The translations under genes and the position numbers were made by a program. This document shows positions 22,771 to 30,317 of a DNA stretch of 33,053 nucleotides, in pieces. Position 1 is the stretch's first letter, and each line of letters begins with the position of its first letter. Source of the DNA: Sedimentisphaerales bacterium (GTDB lineage: Bacteria; Planctomycetota; Phycisphaerae; Sedimentisphaerales; Anaerobacaceae); assembly GCA_016930645.1 (NCBI GenBank), contig JAFGGH010000091.1, forward strand, positions 1-33,053. Direction: 5' to 3'. The notes below the pieces were generated by a model. That model was not told the DNA's origin. It made no database searches and saw nothing but the letters and a program-made list of their open reading frames with translations.

Positions 22771-23427
22771 ATGGTTTATTTTTCAAATGATGTTGACATA
22801 TTGAAATACGAGCCGGTCCTTTTCGGCGAGCTGCATTTGCCCTGGCAGGTGCTTGCGAATGGTTCCGGCGGAAATCTTTCGGATACGACTTTCACCGAAA
22901 GCGGTGTGGATTTCGTTTCAGCCACAGTAACAGCTGGGTGTGTTATCTATCTGCACAGCAGTGACGGCTTACTTGACGGCGCCTATGAAATTGTCTCAGT
23001 AGATTCAGAAACGCAGCTTACTGTTTCCGTTTTACGGAGTGAAGAATCGGATGACGCGATAGCTCTGCCGGCGGCGAGCGATATTACTTATCGAATCAGC
23101 ACGTACCAGCCTCAGGCTTATGAAGCGGCTTACGCCCTGACAGAGTATTTTGGTATCAAGCCCGGTGACCCATCCAGTGATATCGAAGCCGAAGACATAC
23201 TCGATACTGATGTATTAAAGCGGGCATCGGTTTTTGCGATTATTTCTGCAGTTTACGCGATGCTGGCTGGTAAGGGGGATAACGAGAACTTCTGGAAAAA
23301 GAGCCATTACTATCGCAAGTGTTTCGAGCAAGCAAGAAGTTCGGCAAGGGTCGGATTCGATTTTGATGACGACGGTATAGCGGACAAAACAAACCAGGGC
23401 GGTTCGGTAAGACTGATAAGGGATTAA
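22771..23427 (+). CDS. Head-tail connector/adaptor-like phage protein
   Basis: A 218-residue protein after the capsid gene. It has an N-terminal beta-sandwich of about 110 residues (FTESGVDFVSATVTAGCVIY, then YEIVSVDSETQLTVSVLR). A helical C-terminal half follows, with ILDTDVLKRASVFAIISAVY and NENFWKKSHYYRKCFEQARS, the helical pattern of gp15-like adaptor proteins. It ends with a DFDDDGIAD loop that resembles a calcium-binding motif. The start at 22771 is preceded by AAAGGA; an ATG at 22747 is the alternative. Confidence 0.6.
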   Translation: MVYFSNDVDILKYEPVLFGELHLPWQVLANGSGGNLSDTTFTESGVDFVSATVTAGCVIYLHSSDGLLDGAYEIVSVDSETQLTVSVLRSEESDDAIALPAASDITYRISTYQPQAYEAAYALTEYFGIKPGDPSSDIEAEDILDTDVLKRASVFAIISAVYAMLAGKGDNENFWKKSHYYRKCFEQARSSARVGFDFDDDGIADKTNQGGSVRLIRD

Positions 23428-23429
23428 AA

Positions 23430-23804
23430 ATGGCGACTACTTTGAACGGACAAAGCTTGTTCGATGAGCAGGATTTGAAGATAGAGACAGGCAGCATTGC
23501 CCGTGACACTATCGAACGCTCTATAGGCGGCCTTGACGGTGTAATCGGTATCGATTTGGGTCAGCGGGGCAGAGAAATAAAGCAGACCGGCTCGCTGCGG
23601 GCTCGAAGTAAAGCTGAGCTTGATGAACGGGTCGGTTCGATTTGCGACTATATGGATGGTTATCCTTATACGCTTATTATGGCAGACGGCAGGCGATTCG
23701 ATAATGTTCGCATTGACGCTTTCAAAACGATAAACGAAAGGCCGAGCGGCGCTGGTCTGGTAATCGATTATGAGATTATTTACACGCAGTTACTTTGTGA
23801 TTGA
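23430..23804 (+). CDS. Phage tail/baseplate protein of unknown family
   Basis: A 124-residue protein starting MATTLNGQSLFDEQDLKIET. The segment GIDLGQRGREIKQTGSLRAR followed by ICDYMDGYPYTLIMADGRRF resembles the split-barrel domains of distal-tail or DNA-circularisation-like proteins (a glycine-arginine turn, then a strand with tG). This is a shape judgement. The gene starts two bases after the connector gene ends, so they are in one operon. No catalytic site was seen. Confidence 0.5.
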   Translation: MATTLNGQSLFDEQDLKIETGSIARDTIERSIGGLDGVIGIDLGQRGREIKQTGSLRARSKAELDERVGSICDYMDGYPYTLIMADGRRFDNVRIDAFKTINERPSGAGLVIDYEIIYTQLLCD

Positions 23805-23806
23805 AG

Positions 23807-24577
23807 ATGTTAATCAGCGAAGGCATAGAAAAAATCAGAGTGATAGAGTTACCGGCAGGCTTTTCCACTGACGGCAGATATTGTCCTTGTTATCGTGTTG
23901 CTTTGGTAAAGTTCAAATCAAGCTGGACTGATAAGCTCTACCAGATTTACATTAACGGCGATTTTTCAGGTTCGACGATAAACCTCCAACAGAGACAGCT
24001 CGTTGTACCGGTGCCAAGTTCTTTTGAAACTGCTGTTCGTATCGAGGTCTTTGCTGTCCAGCCTGAAGATGCTTATGTTGATTTCAGCGGTGAGTTTTCA
24101 GGCGGTTATAGTTCGGGCAGAGTGAAACTGAAGCTGCTTAGAAGTCAAAATCTGCCACCTGATTCGATTATTCAAATCTACTTTGATAACGGCGGCGGGA
24201 TAGTTGATTACGAAAATCCTCTAAACGACCAGCCTATTCCTGTCTGGCCAAACAGATATGACAAGGCCGGTTTCGGTATGTGCGAGTTCGGCAATAGTGA
24301 TTTTGGATATGACTCTGCTGCGGCGATTGGATTTGGAATGGGTGATTTTGCTCTTGGTATGAACGGTCTCGATGCCGATTCAATTGAATGGATAAGTGAG
24401 CCTTTACCTAAAGGGACTTATAAATTTGCTGCGATAATTACAGACAAAAACGGCAAGGTGAGTTCCGCGGCCGAGACAGATTCTCTTAACGTAATACCCT
24501 CGGCGACACCCGCCGAAGGTCTTGAGGTTGTGTCTTTTAATGAATTAAATAATGAATTAACGCTTAGTATTAACTAA
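23807..24577 (+). CDS. Phage tail protein with a C-terminal Fn3-like domain
   Basis: A 256-residue beta-rich protein I do not recognise. The frame starts with TTG at 23801 overlapping the previous stop; the ATG at 23807 is preferred. Its middle has a glycine/phenylalanine-rich segment (GFGMCEFGNSDFGYD, GFGMGDFALGMNG). The flanking part (IQIYFDNGGGIVDYENPLND) and the end (KGTYKFAAIITDKNGKVSSA) resemble the protein at 26537, which has DGTGQIDYENFL and SGKYLFAIRAEDSSGEE. It is probably a tail-tip or fibre component. Confidence 0.5.
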   Translation: MLISEGIEKIRVIELPAGFSTDGRYCPCYRVALVKFKSSWTDKLYQIYINGDFSGSTINLQQRQLVVPVPSSFETAVRIEVFAVQPEDAYVDFSGEFSGGYSSGRVKLKLLRSQNLPPDSIIQIYFDNGGGIVDYENPLNDQPIPVWPNRYDKAGFGMCEFGNSDFGYDSAAAIGFGMGDFALGMNGLDADSIEWISEPLPKGTYKFAAIITDKNGKVSSAAETDSLNVIPSATPAEGLEVVSFNELNNELTLSIN

Positions 24578-24597
24578 GCAGGCTCAAGGAGAATAGC

Positions 24598-25047
24598 ATG
24601 GCTGAGGTTTATCCATCAAACAATGATTTATTGAACTTAGTTTCAGAAAGCGACACCGGCGTTGAGTATATTCCTACCGGTACGGCACCTTATTATTTGC
24701 AGTTCAGAAAACTGTTATATCGATTATTGCTCGCATGTAAAAAAGCCAACGAGCTTCGGGTTTTCGATGAAGGCGGGCTTGATGTAGGAGTCAAAGCCGG
24801 TTCATTCTGGTATGGCACGACATTAGTCAATTACGCTGGTTCGAGCGGCAATATCCTTGCCGACGACAAAGCCAATATATATTTATATCTGAATTCGACG
24901 GGTAACTTGGTAATAGATGAATATTCTGCTTTTCCGGATATGGCAACTACGCCGCATATCAGATTAGCTGTTGTTACTACATCGGCAGGAGACATAACGT
25001 CAATTACAGATTGCCGCGGCGGACACGGCTTTGTTATTCCACAATAA
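24598..25047 (+). CDS. Tail fibre/baseplate-like small protein
   Basis: A 149-residue protein starting MAEVYPSNNDLLNLVSESD. The C-terminal part (GVKAGSFWYGTTLVNYAGSS, then NIYLYLNSTGNLVIDEYSAF and TTPHIRLAVVTTSAGDITSI) has the beta-strand pattern of small tail-tip or fibre-base domains seen in siphophage host-recognition genes. It ends with DCRGG. AAGGAGAATAGC precedes the ATG. It sits just before the DUF2961 gene, so it may be its partner in the tail tip. Confidence 0.55.
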   Translation: MAEVYPSNNDLLNLVSESDTGVEYIPTGTAPYYLQFRKLLYRLLLACKKANELRVFDEGGLDVGVKAGSFWYGTTLVNYAGSSGNILADDKANIYLYLNSTGNLVIDEYSAFPDMATTPHIRLAVVTTSAGDITSITDCRGGHGFVIPQ

Positions 25048-25098
25048 AACCGAAAGGCAGAGATTTGATTTACGAATAACGAATTAACGAGGAATACT

Positions 25099-26058
25099 AT
25101 GCTTGCGCGTTCAATAAATTTACCCAATAAACTGTTTCCGGGTCCCGGTGTGTTAAAATGTAACCAGACTCAGCGAAACTCGGTAGTGGCAGGACAGTGG
25201 GAAACAATTTTCAATATCAGTGACGGCCCCTGTATTGTTACCAACCTATGGATGGCCTGCGACTTTTTAACCAAGCTCCGACTGACCCCTGTGCGGATTT
25301 ACTTCGACGGTGCAGCTCAGCCGCAAATTCAAGGTTTGACCGGCGAATTATTTGCCTGTGGTTTTGATTACCCTGCCAATCACAGGGGTGATTTTACCGG
25401 TGTTTCTAACAGCCAGGAATCAGGTGAAGGCTCAGGCTATACGGGTTTTAGCGGTTACCTGCGGTTACTGATGCCTTACTATTCTTCGATTCGTATCGAT
25501 ATTAAAAACGATACCGGTAGCAGCCATCTTGTCTGGATGATGCTGGAGCGTATGCCGATTAGCAGGACAAGATTAAGAACCATAGGTTTACAGGACGGGA
25601 TGCTTCTTCATACTTACGGCTATGGGCAGGACGGCTGGAAGACTAAATACACTGAGGTGTCACTGTTAAATACGACTGAGCCGACTATTTTGGCGGGGCT
25701 GTTTCACTTTCTCAATAATGGGATTGGCAGCAGTGTCGGCCACAACTTCAAATATCTCGAAGGCGACTACCGTATGTATTACGGAGGCAGTTCAAGTGCT
25801 GATTATCGCAGCAGCGGTACCGAGGATTTTTACCATTCATCCTGGTATTTTCAGGAGGGGACATTCGATCAGCCCGGCGATGAATGTATGGTCGAAAAGC
25901 ACGATGCCAATTATACCTGCTCGGCAAGCCGGTTTTTCCCGCTTTGGCGGGCGCCGTATCATAAAAATGGAATCAAACTCACCTGGCAGGTCGGCGAATC
26001 GGAAATGCCCGACCCCGGCAACACATACACACGCTGGATAAGCTGGTACTATAAATAA
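25099..26058 (+). CDS. DUF2961 (GH172-like) jelly-roll protein in the virion operon
   Basis: A 319-residue protein that matches DUF2961, the family that includes GH172 difructose-dianhydride and D-arabinofuranoside-acting enzymes. Visible marks are RIYFDGAAQPQIQG, LMPYYSSIRIDIKND, the typical GTEDF (E242, the expected catalytic glutamate region), then SASRFFPLWRAPYHKNGIKL. It has no signal peptide, unlike secreted members, and lies among tail genes with a GAGGAATACT ribosome site. A tail-associated polysaccharide-binding or depolymerising role is inferred. Whether catalysis is kept cannot be decided from sequence alone. Confidence 0.8.
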   Translation: MLARSINLPNKLFPGPGVLKCNQTQRNSVVAGQWETIFNISDGPCIVTNLWMACDFLTKLRLTPVRIYFDGAAQPQIQGLTGELFACGFDYPANHRGDFTGVSNSQESGEGSGYTGFSGYLRLLMPYYSSIRIDIKNDTGSSHLVWMMLERMPISRTRLRTIGLQDGMLLHTYGYGQDGWKTKYTEVSLLNTTEPTILAGLFHFLNNGIGSSVGHNFKYLEGDYRMYYGGSSSADYRSSGTEDFYHSSWYFQEGTFDQPGDECMVEKHDANYTCSASRFFPLWRAPYHKNGIKLTWQVGESEMPDPGNTYTRWISWYYK

Positions 26059-26081
26059 TAATTTTGTTCAGAGAAAACACA

Positions 26082-26537
26082 ATGTCAAACGAGATACATA
26101 TAGATTACGAATCAGGCAACACTCTTTACGCAGTTCTAAGAGATAGCACGGGCAAGGTCTGGTATCCGGCTGGACAGTCTTTTGAAGACTGGGGTAATAA
26201 CGGACACGACGCCGATGATTATGATTTATCGCTTACCGATAAAGATGGCAACAGATATGTTGGCGATTTCGACAATAATATCGGAAAAGGCAGATACACG
26301 ATACAGATATTCCTGCAGGCTGACTCCAATCCCGCCAATACTGATGAACTTATTGCGGCAGGGGCTATCTTTTGGACCGGCAATAGTGAGCTAACCTGTG
26401 ACAAAATTTTCGCCAACAAAGCCGTACAAGACAAGCTCACCGGCAAGATTGAATACTATGATGACGACAGCCAGACTGTGATACTCACTCACACTCCAAC
26501 CGACCAGCAATCGACTCTTACAAGGACACCAAGCTAA
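26082..26537 (+). CDS. Small phage tail protein
   Basis: A 151-residue beta-rich acidic protein. The N-terminal half (IDYESGNTLYAVLRDSTGKV, then WYPAGQSFEDW and GKGRYTIQIFLQ) looks like a small Ig-like domain, the sort found in baseplate-upper or fibre proteins. The C-terminus is threonine-rich. I recognise no named family. The start at 26082 is used because the previous frame start at 26064 lies close behind the upstream stop. The stop overlaps the next start by one base (TAATG). Confidence 0.5.
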   Translation: MSNEIHIDYESGNTLYAVLRDSTGKVWYPAGQSFEDWGNNGHDADDYDLSLTDKDGNRYVGDFDNNIGKGRYTIQIFLQADSNPANTDELIAAGAIFWTGNSELTCDKIFANKAVQDKLTGKIEYYDDDSQTVILTHTPTDQQSTLTRTPS

Positions 26538-27226
26538 TGCATATCGGTTTTTATAGAGATGCTCTGTTTTGCGGTATGACCTCCAACGCCTTTAAGCTCG
26601 GAACAGCTTTACATCTGGGCTGGTTTTGGCCGAGAATTAACGGTTGCTCCGTTTTGTTTCGTGGAACCGGAATTGAAACGGTAAATTTTGATAATGTTTT
26701 TACGGTTGAAGATTACAATGCCGAGCAAATCCAGCCGCCTGCTTACCTCGAGCATTTGCCGGATAGTACTTATTACTATGTTCTTCGAAGAGTTAATTCG
26801 GCAGGCGATATGGAACTTACCCTGTCTGCTTCGGCAAGGGTTTTAATAGACAGCAATGGAAAACTTGCCGAACTAAAACCAAGCAGTATCTTTATCAGCA
26901 AAGTCCAAATCATTGAGGGTAGTAAAGTTAAGCTGGTTTGGTTTTATTGTCCGTTACAGCAAAAATCGAATCCCGCCTGTTTCAATATCTACACTGATGA
27001 CGGTACAGGTCAAATTGATTATGAAAATTTCCTTACCCAGGTGCCTTATCAAGCCAGAAGATTTTACAGTTTCATAACAGACCAGCTCCAGTCCGGTAAG
27101 TATCTTTTTGCGATAAGAGCTGAAGATTCATCCGGCGAGGAAGATAAATCATTTAATACAATTAGTGTTGAAATAACAAATAATAATCCTGCTTCTATTC
27201 AATTTTCGCAAACACAGGTTCTCTAA
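26537..27226 (+). CDS. Phage tail protein with Fn3-like domain, paralogue of the 23807 gene
   Basis: A 229-residue protein with two beta-sandwich stretches. The N-terminal one contains YYYVLRRVNSAGDMELTLSA. The second contains NIYTDDGTGQIDYENFLTQV and SGKYLFAIRAEDSSGEEDKS. It shares the second stretch with the tail protein at 23807. Translational coupling on both sides (TAATG at start and end) keeps it in the tail operon. Its role is probably structural at the tail tip; no active site was seen. Confidence 0.5.
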   Translation: MHIGFYRDALFCGMTSNAFKLGTALHLGWFWPRINGCSVLFRGTGIETVNFDNVFTVEDYNAEQIQPPAYLEHLPDSTYYYVLRRVNSAGDMELTLSASARVLIDSNGKLAELKPSSIFISKVQIIEGSKVKLVWFYCPLQQKSNPACFNIYTDDGTGQIDYENFLTQVPYQARRFYSFITDQLQSGKYLFAIRAEDSSGEEDKSFNTISVEITNNNPASIQFSQTQVL

Positions 27227-29040
27227 TGTCCAACCGAGTTGATTTTTTCCAGCCTGAAAATAATGCTCTCGCAATCCCCGCGGCTAATATCGTAGTTTTT
27301 GTAGATGGCGTTGTTTTTCCTGACCTTGAAGTTCTTGAGATTGTCCGCAGCGGCTGGCCGAATTTCAGCTATGCTCGATTATCTTACAATCCTGCTGCTA
27401 GCCGGGAAATGGCAGAATGCAACTTTTTCGCCGGTTATAAAATTACAATAGGTCAATACTATAACACCTTGTCTCCGAACTCGGTTATCGATACATTGCC
27501 GGTATTTACGGGAGCGATTGAGAAAATTGAAAGCGATTTCTCAAATAAAAAACAGTCTGTTGAGATTACAGCAAGAGATTGTAGTGCGGTTCTGGAAAGA
27601 AAAACCTTATACGGCAGGCGGGTCGCTGATGATGGCAATACAACTAAATTCTTCTCTGGTTTGGATTTGATATTTAACGAGGATGCTCAGCCTAACGCAT
27701 CGGCTGCTCGTACATATTCAAATGGTAAAGCTTTCAGGGCTTTTGCCGGTGATAGTTCTTCTGCTTTATTTTTCAGCTATGCGGAAGTTATTGATTATTT
27801 GTTAAAAGAATATGTCCTTAATGCGGAGCTTAGCATCCCGCCTCTTAACCTTTTAGAGTCTTTGACGGATAACCAAATTGCCGCTGAGCTTGATTTAACA
27901 GGCTTCAATTTACTAAAAGCTCTTCAATACTGCTGCGAAAGAACAGGCTTGAGTTTCAAGTTTACTCCAATCGTATGCCCGACAGGTCATACTCAGGCGA
28001 TTGAGTTTTATAAAATTAGTACCGGCAGGAAAGCGGAACTCAACCTTCAGCAGCCAGGCCAAAAGCTCAATATATCAAAAACTAATATTGCAAGCTTTTC
28101 TATCAGCAAAAATTTCCAGCCTGTCACGCACCGGTATATCGGTTTCGGCGACAATAAGGTGTTCGAAGCGTCGTTCGATTTGGTCAAGGCATGGGACCCG
28201 TCACTTGAAAGTTATGATTATGATACATTCAGCCCGTCAACAAACAGCGAGTTTTACAAGGTAAAAGACGTTTACCGAAAATGGACTCTTAACGAAGCCG
28301 GTAATTACAGTAATGCTCCCTATAATCAGGGACCGGCTTTTGATTTTTCGAAGATATTTGGAACTTCCGACTATCTGAAAAAGAAAAGACGTTTCCATCC
28401 GATGCTGACGACCGATACCCAGAGCAGGAGCCTCGGTTATTACCTGCAGGTATCCTACGACGGCGAAAACTGGTGGCAATATTTCGACGCCTTCGATGTG
28501 CTGCTCGATGAGTGTGGTATTTGGCTAAGCAGTGACCGCTTTGATGTGGATACTTGGATAGCCGCTCTGAAAAAGGTTCTCAAATTTCGCATAACAACAA
28601 CCGTAGTAAGCGATGAGAGATTGAGCTGCGAAATTGCCGATGGACCTATTGCTTCCGCTGCACCGGTTATTGACCATATCATTCAACTGCCTAGGCCGTT
28701 CAGATATCGCAAGGTCACTAATAAAAGCATCTTCTATAACTCCAGCGACGCGTCTCTTGGCAAGCCCGATGAAGCTGACGATTTTAATTCACTTTATGAA
28801 TATGTGCGTAAAAGGGCCGGGGCCAAGTCTGAAATAATCGAGACTGTCGATTTGCAGACACCGTACCTGGCCCTTCATTATTCTGTCGATGATAACATTA
28901 CTACACCATCACAGAGCAGAGATATTCTCAGCCTTAGTAGTGACAACCGGAGCACCTGCAGGATAAAAAAAGTAAGAATGGATTTCAAAAATCAGTGCAC
29001 AGAATTGAAAATCGTCCGCCAAAGGATAACTAATCTATGA
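27226..29040 (+). CDS. Baseplate hub/late-control-like tail protein
   Basis: At 604 aa this is the largest tail gene. The N-terminal third has split-barrel-like features (NIVVFVDGVVFPDLEVLEIV, then SVEITARDCSAVLERKTLYG), like hub proteins of the gpD/gp27 type. The middle has FNLLKALQYCCERTGLSFKF, a segment typical of hub proteins, followed by a beta-rich domain. No lysozyme domain was found. It overlaps its neighbours at start and end. The hub call is from pattern and position, not from a strong match. Confidence 0.55.
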   Translation: MSNRVDFFQPENNALAIPAANIVVFVDGVVFPDLEVLEIVRSGWPNFSYARLSYNPAASREMAECNFFAGYKITIGQYYNTLSPNSVIDTLPVFTGAIEKIESDFSNKKQSVEITARDCSAVLERKTLYGRRVADDGNTTKFFSGLDLIFNEDAQPNASAARTYSNGKAFRAFAGDSSSALFFSYAEVIDYLLKEYVLNAELSIPPLNLLESLTDNQIAAELDLTGFNLLKALQYCCERTGLSFKFTPIVCPTGHTQAIEFYKISTGRKAELNLQQPGQKLNISKTNIASFSISKNFQPVTHRYIGFGDNKVFEASFDLVKAWDPSLESYDYDTFSPSTNSEFYKVKDVYRKWTLNEAGNYSNAPYNQGPAFDFSKIFGTSDYLKKKRRFHPMLTTDTQSRSLGYYLQVSYDGENWWQYFDAFDVLLDECGIWLSSDRFDVDTWIAALKKVLKFRITTTVVSDERLSCEIADGPIASAAPVIDHIIQLPRPFRYRKVTNKSIFYNSSDASLGKPDEADDFNSLYEYVRKRAGAKSEIIETVDLQTPYLALHYSVDDNITTPSQSRDILSLSSDNRSTCRIKKVRMDFKNQCTELKIVRQRITNL

Positions 29041-29372
29041 ACAGCGAAGTAAATATCACCGAAAGTAATCGTTTACTCGACAAACTTGCCCGTGCAGGCT
29101 CGCAAGGCCCAGCCGATATTTCTGTTGTAACCAGTCCCGGCGCAAAAACCTCGACCTGGGCGGCAAAAGTTATGAGCAACGATTCGTATAACGTGTATAA
29201 CATCTGCATTGTTGAGATTCGCGATGCCGGCTCAGAGCCTCTCGAAATTGGCGATGAAATTTTAGCTTATAATCTCGCTGAATCCTTCACCTCGCAAGGC
29301 CAGCTCGCAACGGGAACCTATATCGTAATGTCAAAAGTAGGTTCCAAAAACATCTTCTACGCAAAACCTTAA
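29037..29372 (+). CDS. Small tail-associated protein
   Basis: A 111-residue protein coupled to the hub gene by an ATGA overlap. The C-terminal two-thirds (YNVYNICIVEIRDAGSEPLE, then DEILAYNLAESFTSQGQLAT and GTYIVMSKVGSKNIFYAKP) is beta-rich. It closes the virion operon; the following gene belongs to another module. I recognise no family. Confidence 0.55.
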   Translation: MNSEVNITESNRLLDKLARAGSQGPADISVVTSPGAKTSTWAAKVMSNDSYNVYNICIVEIRDAGSEPLEIGDEILAYNLAESFTSQGQLATGTYIVMSKVGSKNIFYAKP

Positions 29373-29471
29373 AAAGCTCGCTATTGGCCCAAAAACTTAG
29401 AAAAATGGTTAAAAAAGCCTCTCAAACTATTGGCATCCCGAATAATTTGAGGATTTATTTGCATAAACCCT

Positions 29472-29499
29472 TTGTTTTTTCCGAAGAAACCTATATAAT
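29472..29499 (+). promoter_or_regulatory. Probable promoter of the DUF5678/retropepsin pair
   Basis: TTGTTT and TATAAT are separated by 16 bases. The downstream TACGCA/TGCGTA hairpin at 29522 would lie in the leader of the transcript. Confidence 0.45.
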
Positions 29500-29521
29500 T
29501 TTAGTAGGAACTGGACAGATA

Positions 29522-29538
29522 TACGCAAGGAGTGCGTA
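29522..29538 (+). promoter_or_regulatory. Leader hairpin with an AGGAG loop
   Basis: TACGCA and TGCGTA form a 6-bp stem whose 5-base loop is AGGAG, a ribosome-binding core. No start codon follows at the right distance, so its role is unclear. It lies 67 bases before the DUF5678 start. Confidence 0.4.
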
Positions 29539-29604
29539 AATTCTTAGTTGTTTTGAATATCTAAAAAAGGGAAAGTGTGCGCTCTTTTTAAAAAAGGTGT
29601 ATTT

Positions 29605-29796
29605 ATGGCAATTAAAAAACTTATAAATAATGGGCAAAGATACAGGGGTAAATTTGTCGCTACCAGTTCATTTAATGATAAAAATGTTATTGCTTCAGGT
29701 AAAGATCCACGAAGGGTGATTGAGAAAGCAGAAGAGCAATGTGATTCTCCTGTTGTCTTTTTTTTGCCTAAAAAGAATGCGATACATATTTATTAA
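29605..29796 (+). CDS. DUF5678-like small protein
   Basis: A 63-residue protein with RGKFVATSSFNDKNVIASGK (about 11-30), then RVIEKAEEQCDSPVVFFLPK. This is the DUF5678 pattern. Such proteins often lie next to a retropepsin-like gene. The start at 29605 follows AAGGTG; the frame also opens at 29575. The stop is two bases before the next ATG. Function is unknown; a TA-like or regulator role is suggested by context. Confidence 0.7.
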   Translation: MAIKKLINNGQRYRGKFVATSSFNDKNVIASGKDPRRVIEKAEEQCDSPVVFFLPKKNAIHIY

Positions 29797-29798
29797 AG

Positions 29799-30239
29799 AT
29801 GCCTATTGTTGATCACCCATTTGTTGACATATATGGAACACCTAAACCGGCCCTTCCTGTGAGGTTAATAAATCCTGCTAATAGCATTGAACTTACCACT
29901 TGGGCGCTTATAGATACGGGCGCCGATAATACAGTGATCCCAGCATATATAGCTCGCCAGCTTTATCACGATGTATCACATAGGAGCGTTAAGACGGATA
30001 TTTGTCAGGGCATTGGTGGTCAAGCTAAAGTTTATAAGCATACTTTCCGGTTAAATATTTTAGGGACAGATAAGAAGGGTAAAGTAGATTACGGCAAAGT
30101 AGCAATTAGGATAAACAAAAAACTCTTTTCAGTAGTAGAAGGTTTACACGCAATGGTGTTGGGTGAAGATGATTTCCTTAAAAAGTATATTCTAACAATC
30201 AATTACCCTAGGAAAACTTTTTCTTTAAGACGTCCTTGA
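29799..30239 (+). CDS. Retropepsin-like aspartic protease
   Basis: A 146-residue protein with LIDTGADNTVIP (about 37-48), whose DTGA carries the catalytic aspartate of the retropepsin-like superfamily. A single-domain enzyme of this size would work as a dimer. GIGGQAKVYKHTFRLNI probably forms the flap, and VLGEDDFLKKYILTI the second conserved stretch before the C-terminus. It is tightly coupled to the DUF5678 gene. The substrate is unknown; cleavage of the partner is possible but untested. Confidence 0.82.
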   Translation: MPIVDHPFVDIYGTPKPALPVRLINPANSIELTTWALIDTGADNTVIPAYIARQLYHDVSHRSVKTDICQGIGGQAKVYKHTFRLNILGTDKKGKVDYGKVAIRINKKLFSVVEGLHAMVLGEDDFLKKYILTINYPRKTFSLRRP

Positions 30240-30317
30240 AAATTCAAAAGAAGCATAAAACACATCCTTGCTTATTGTAGTTTAAAAAACCACACTGACA
30301 CGGAACAAAAACTCTTT

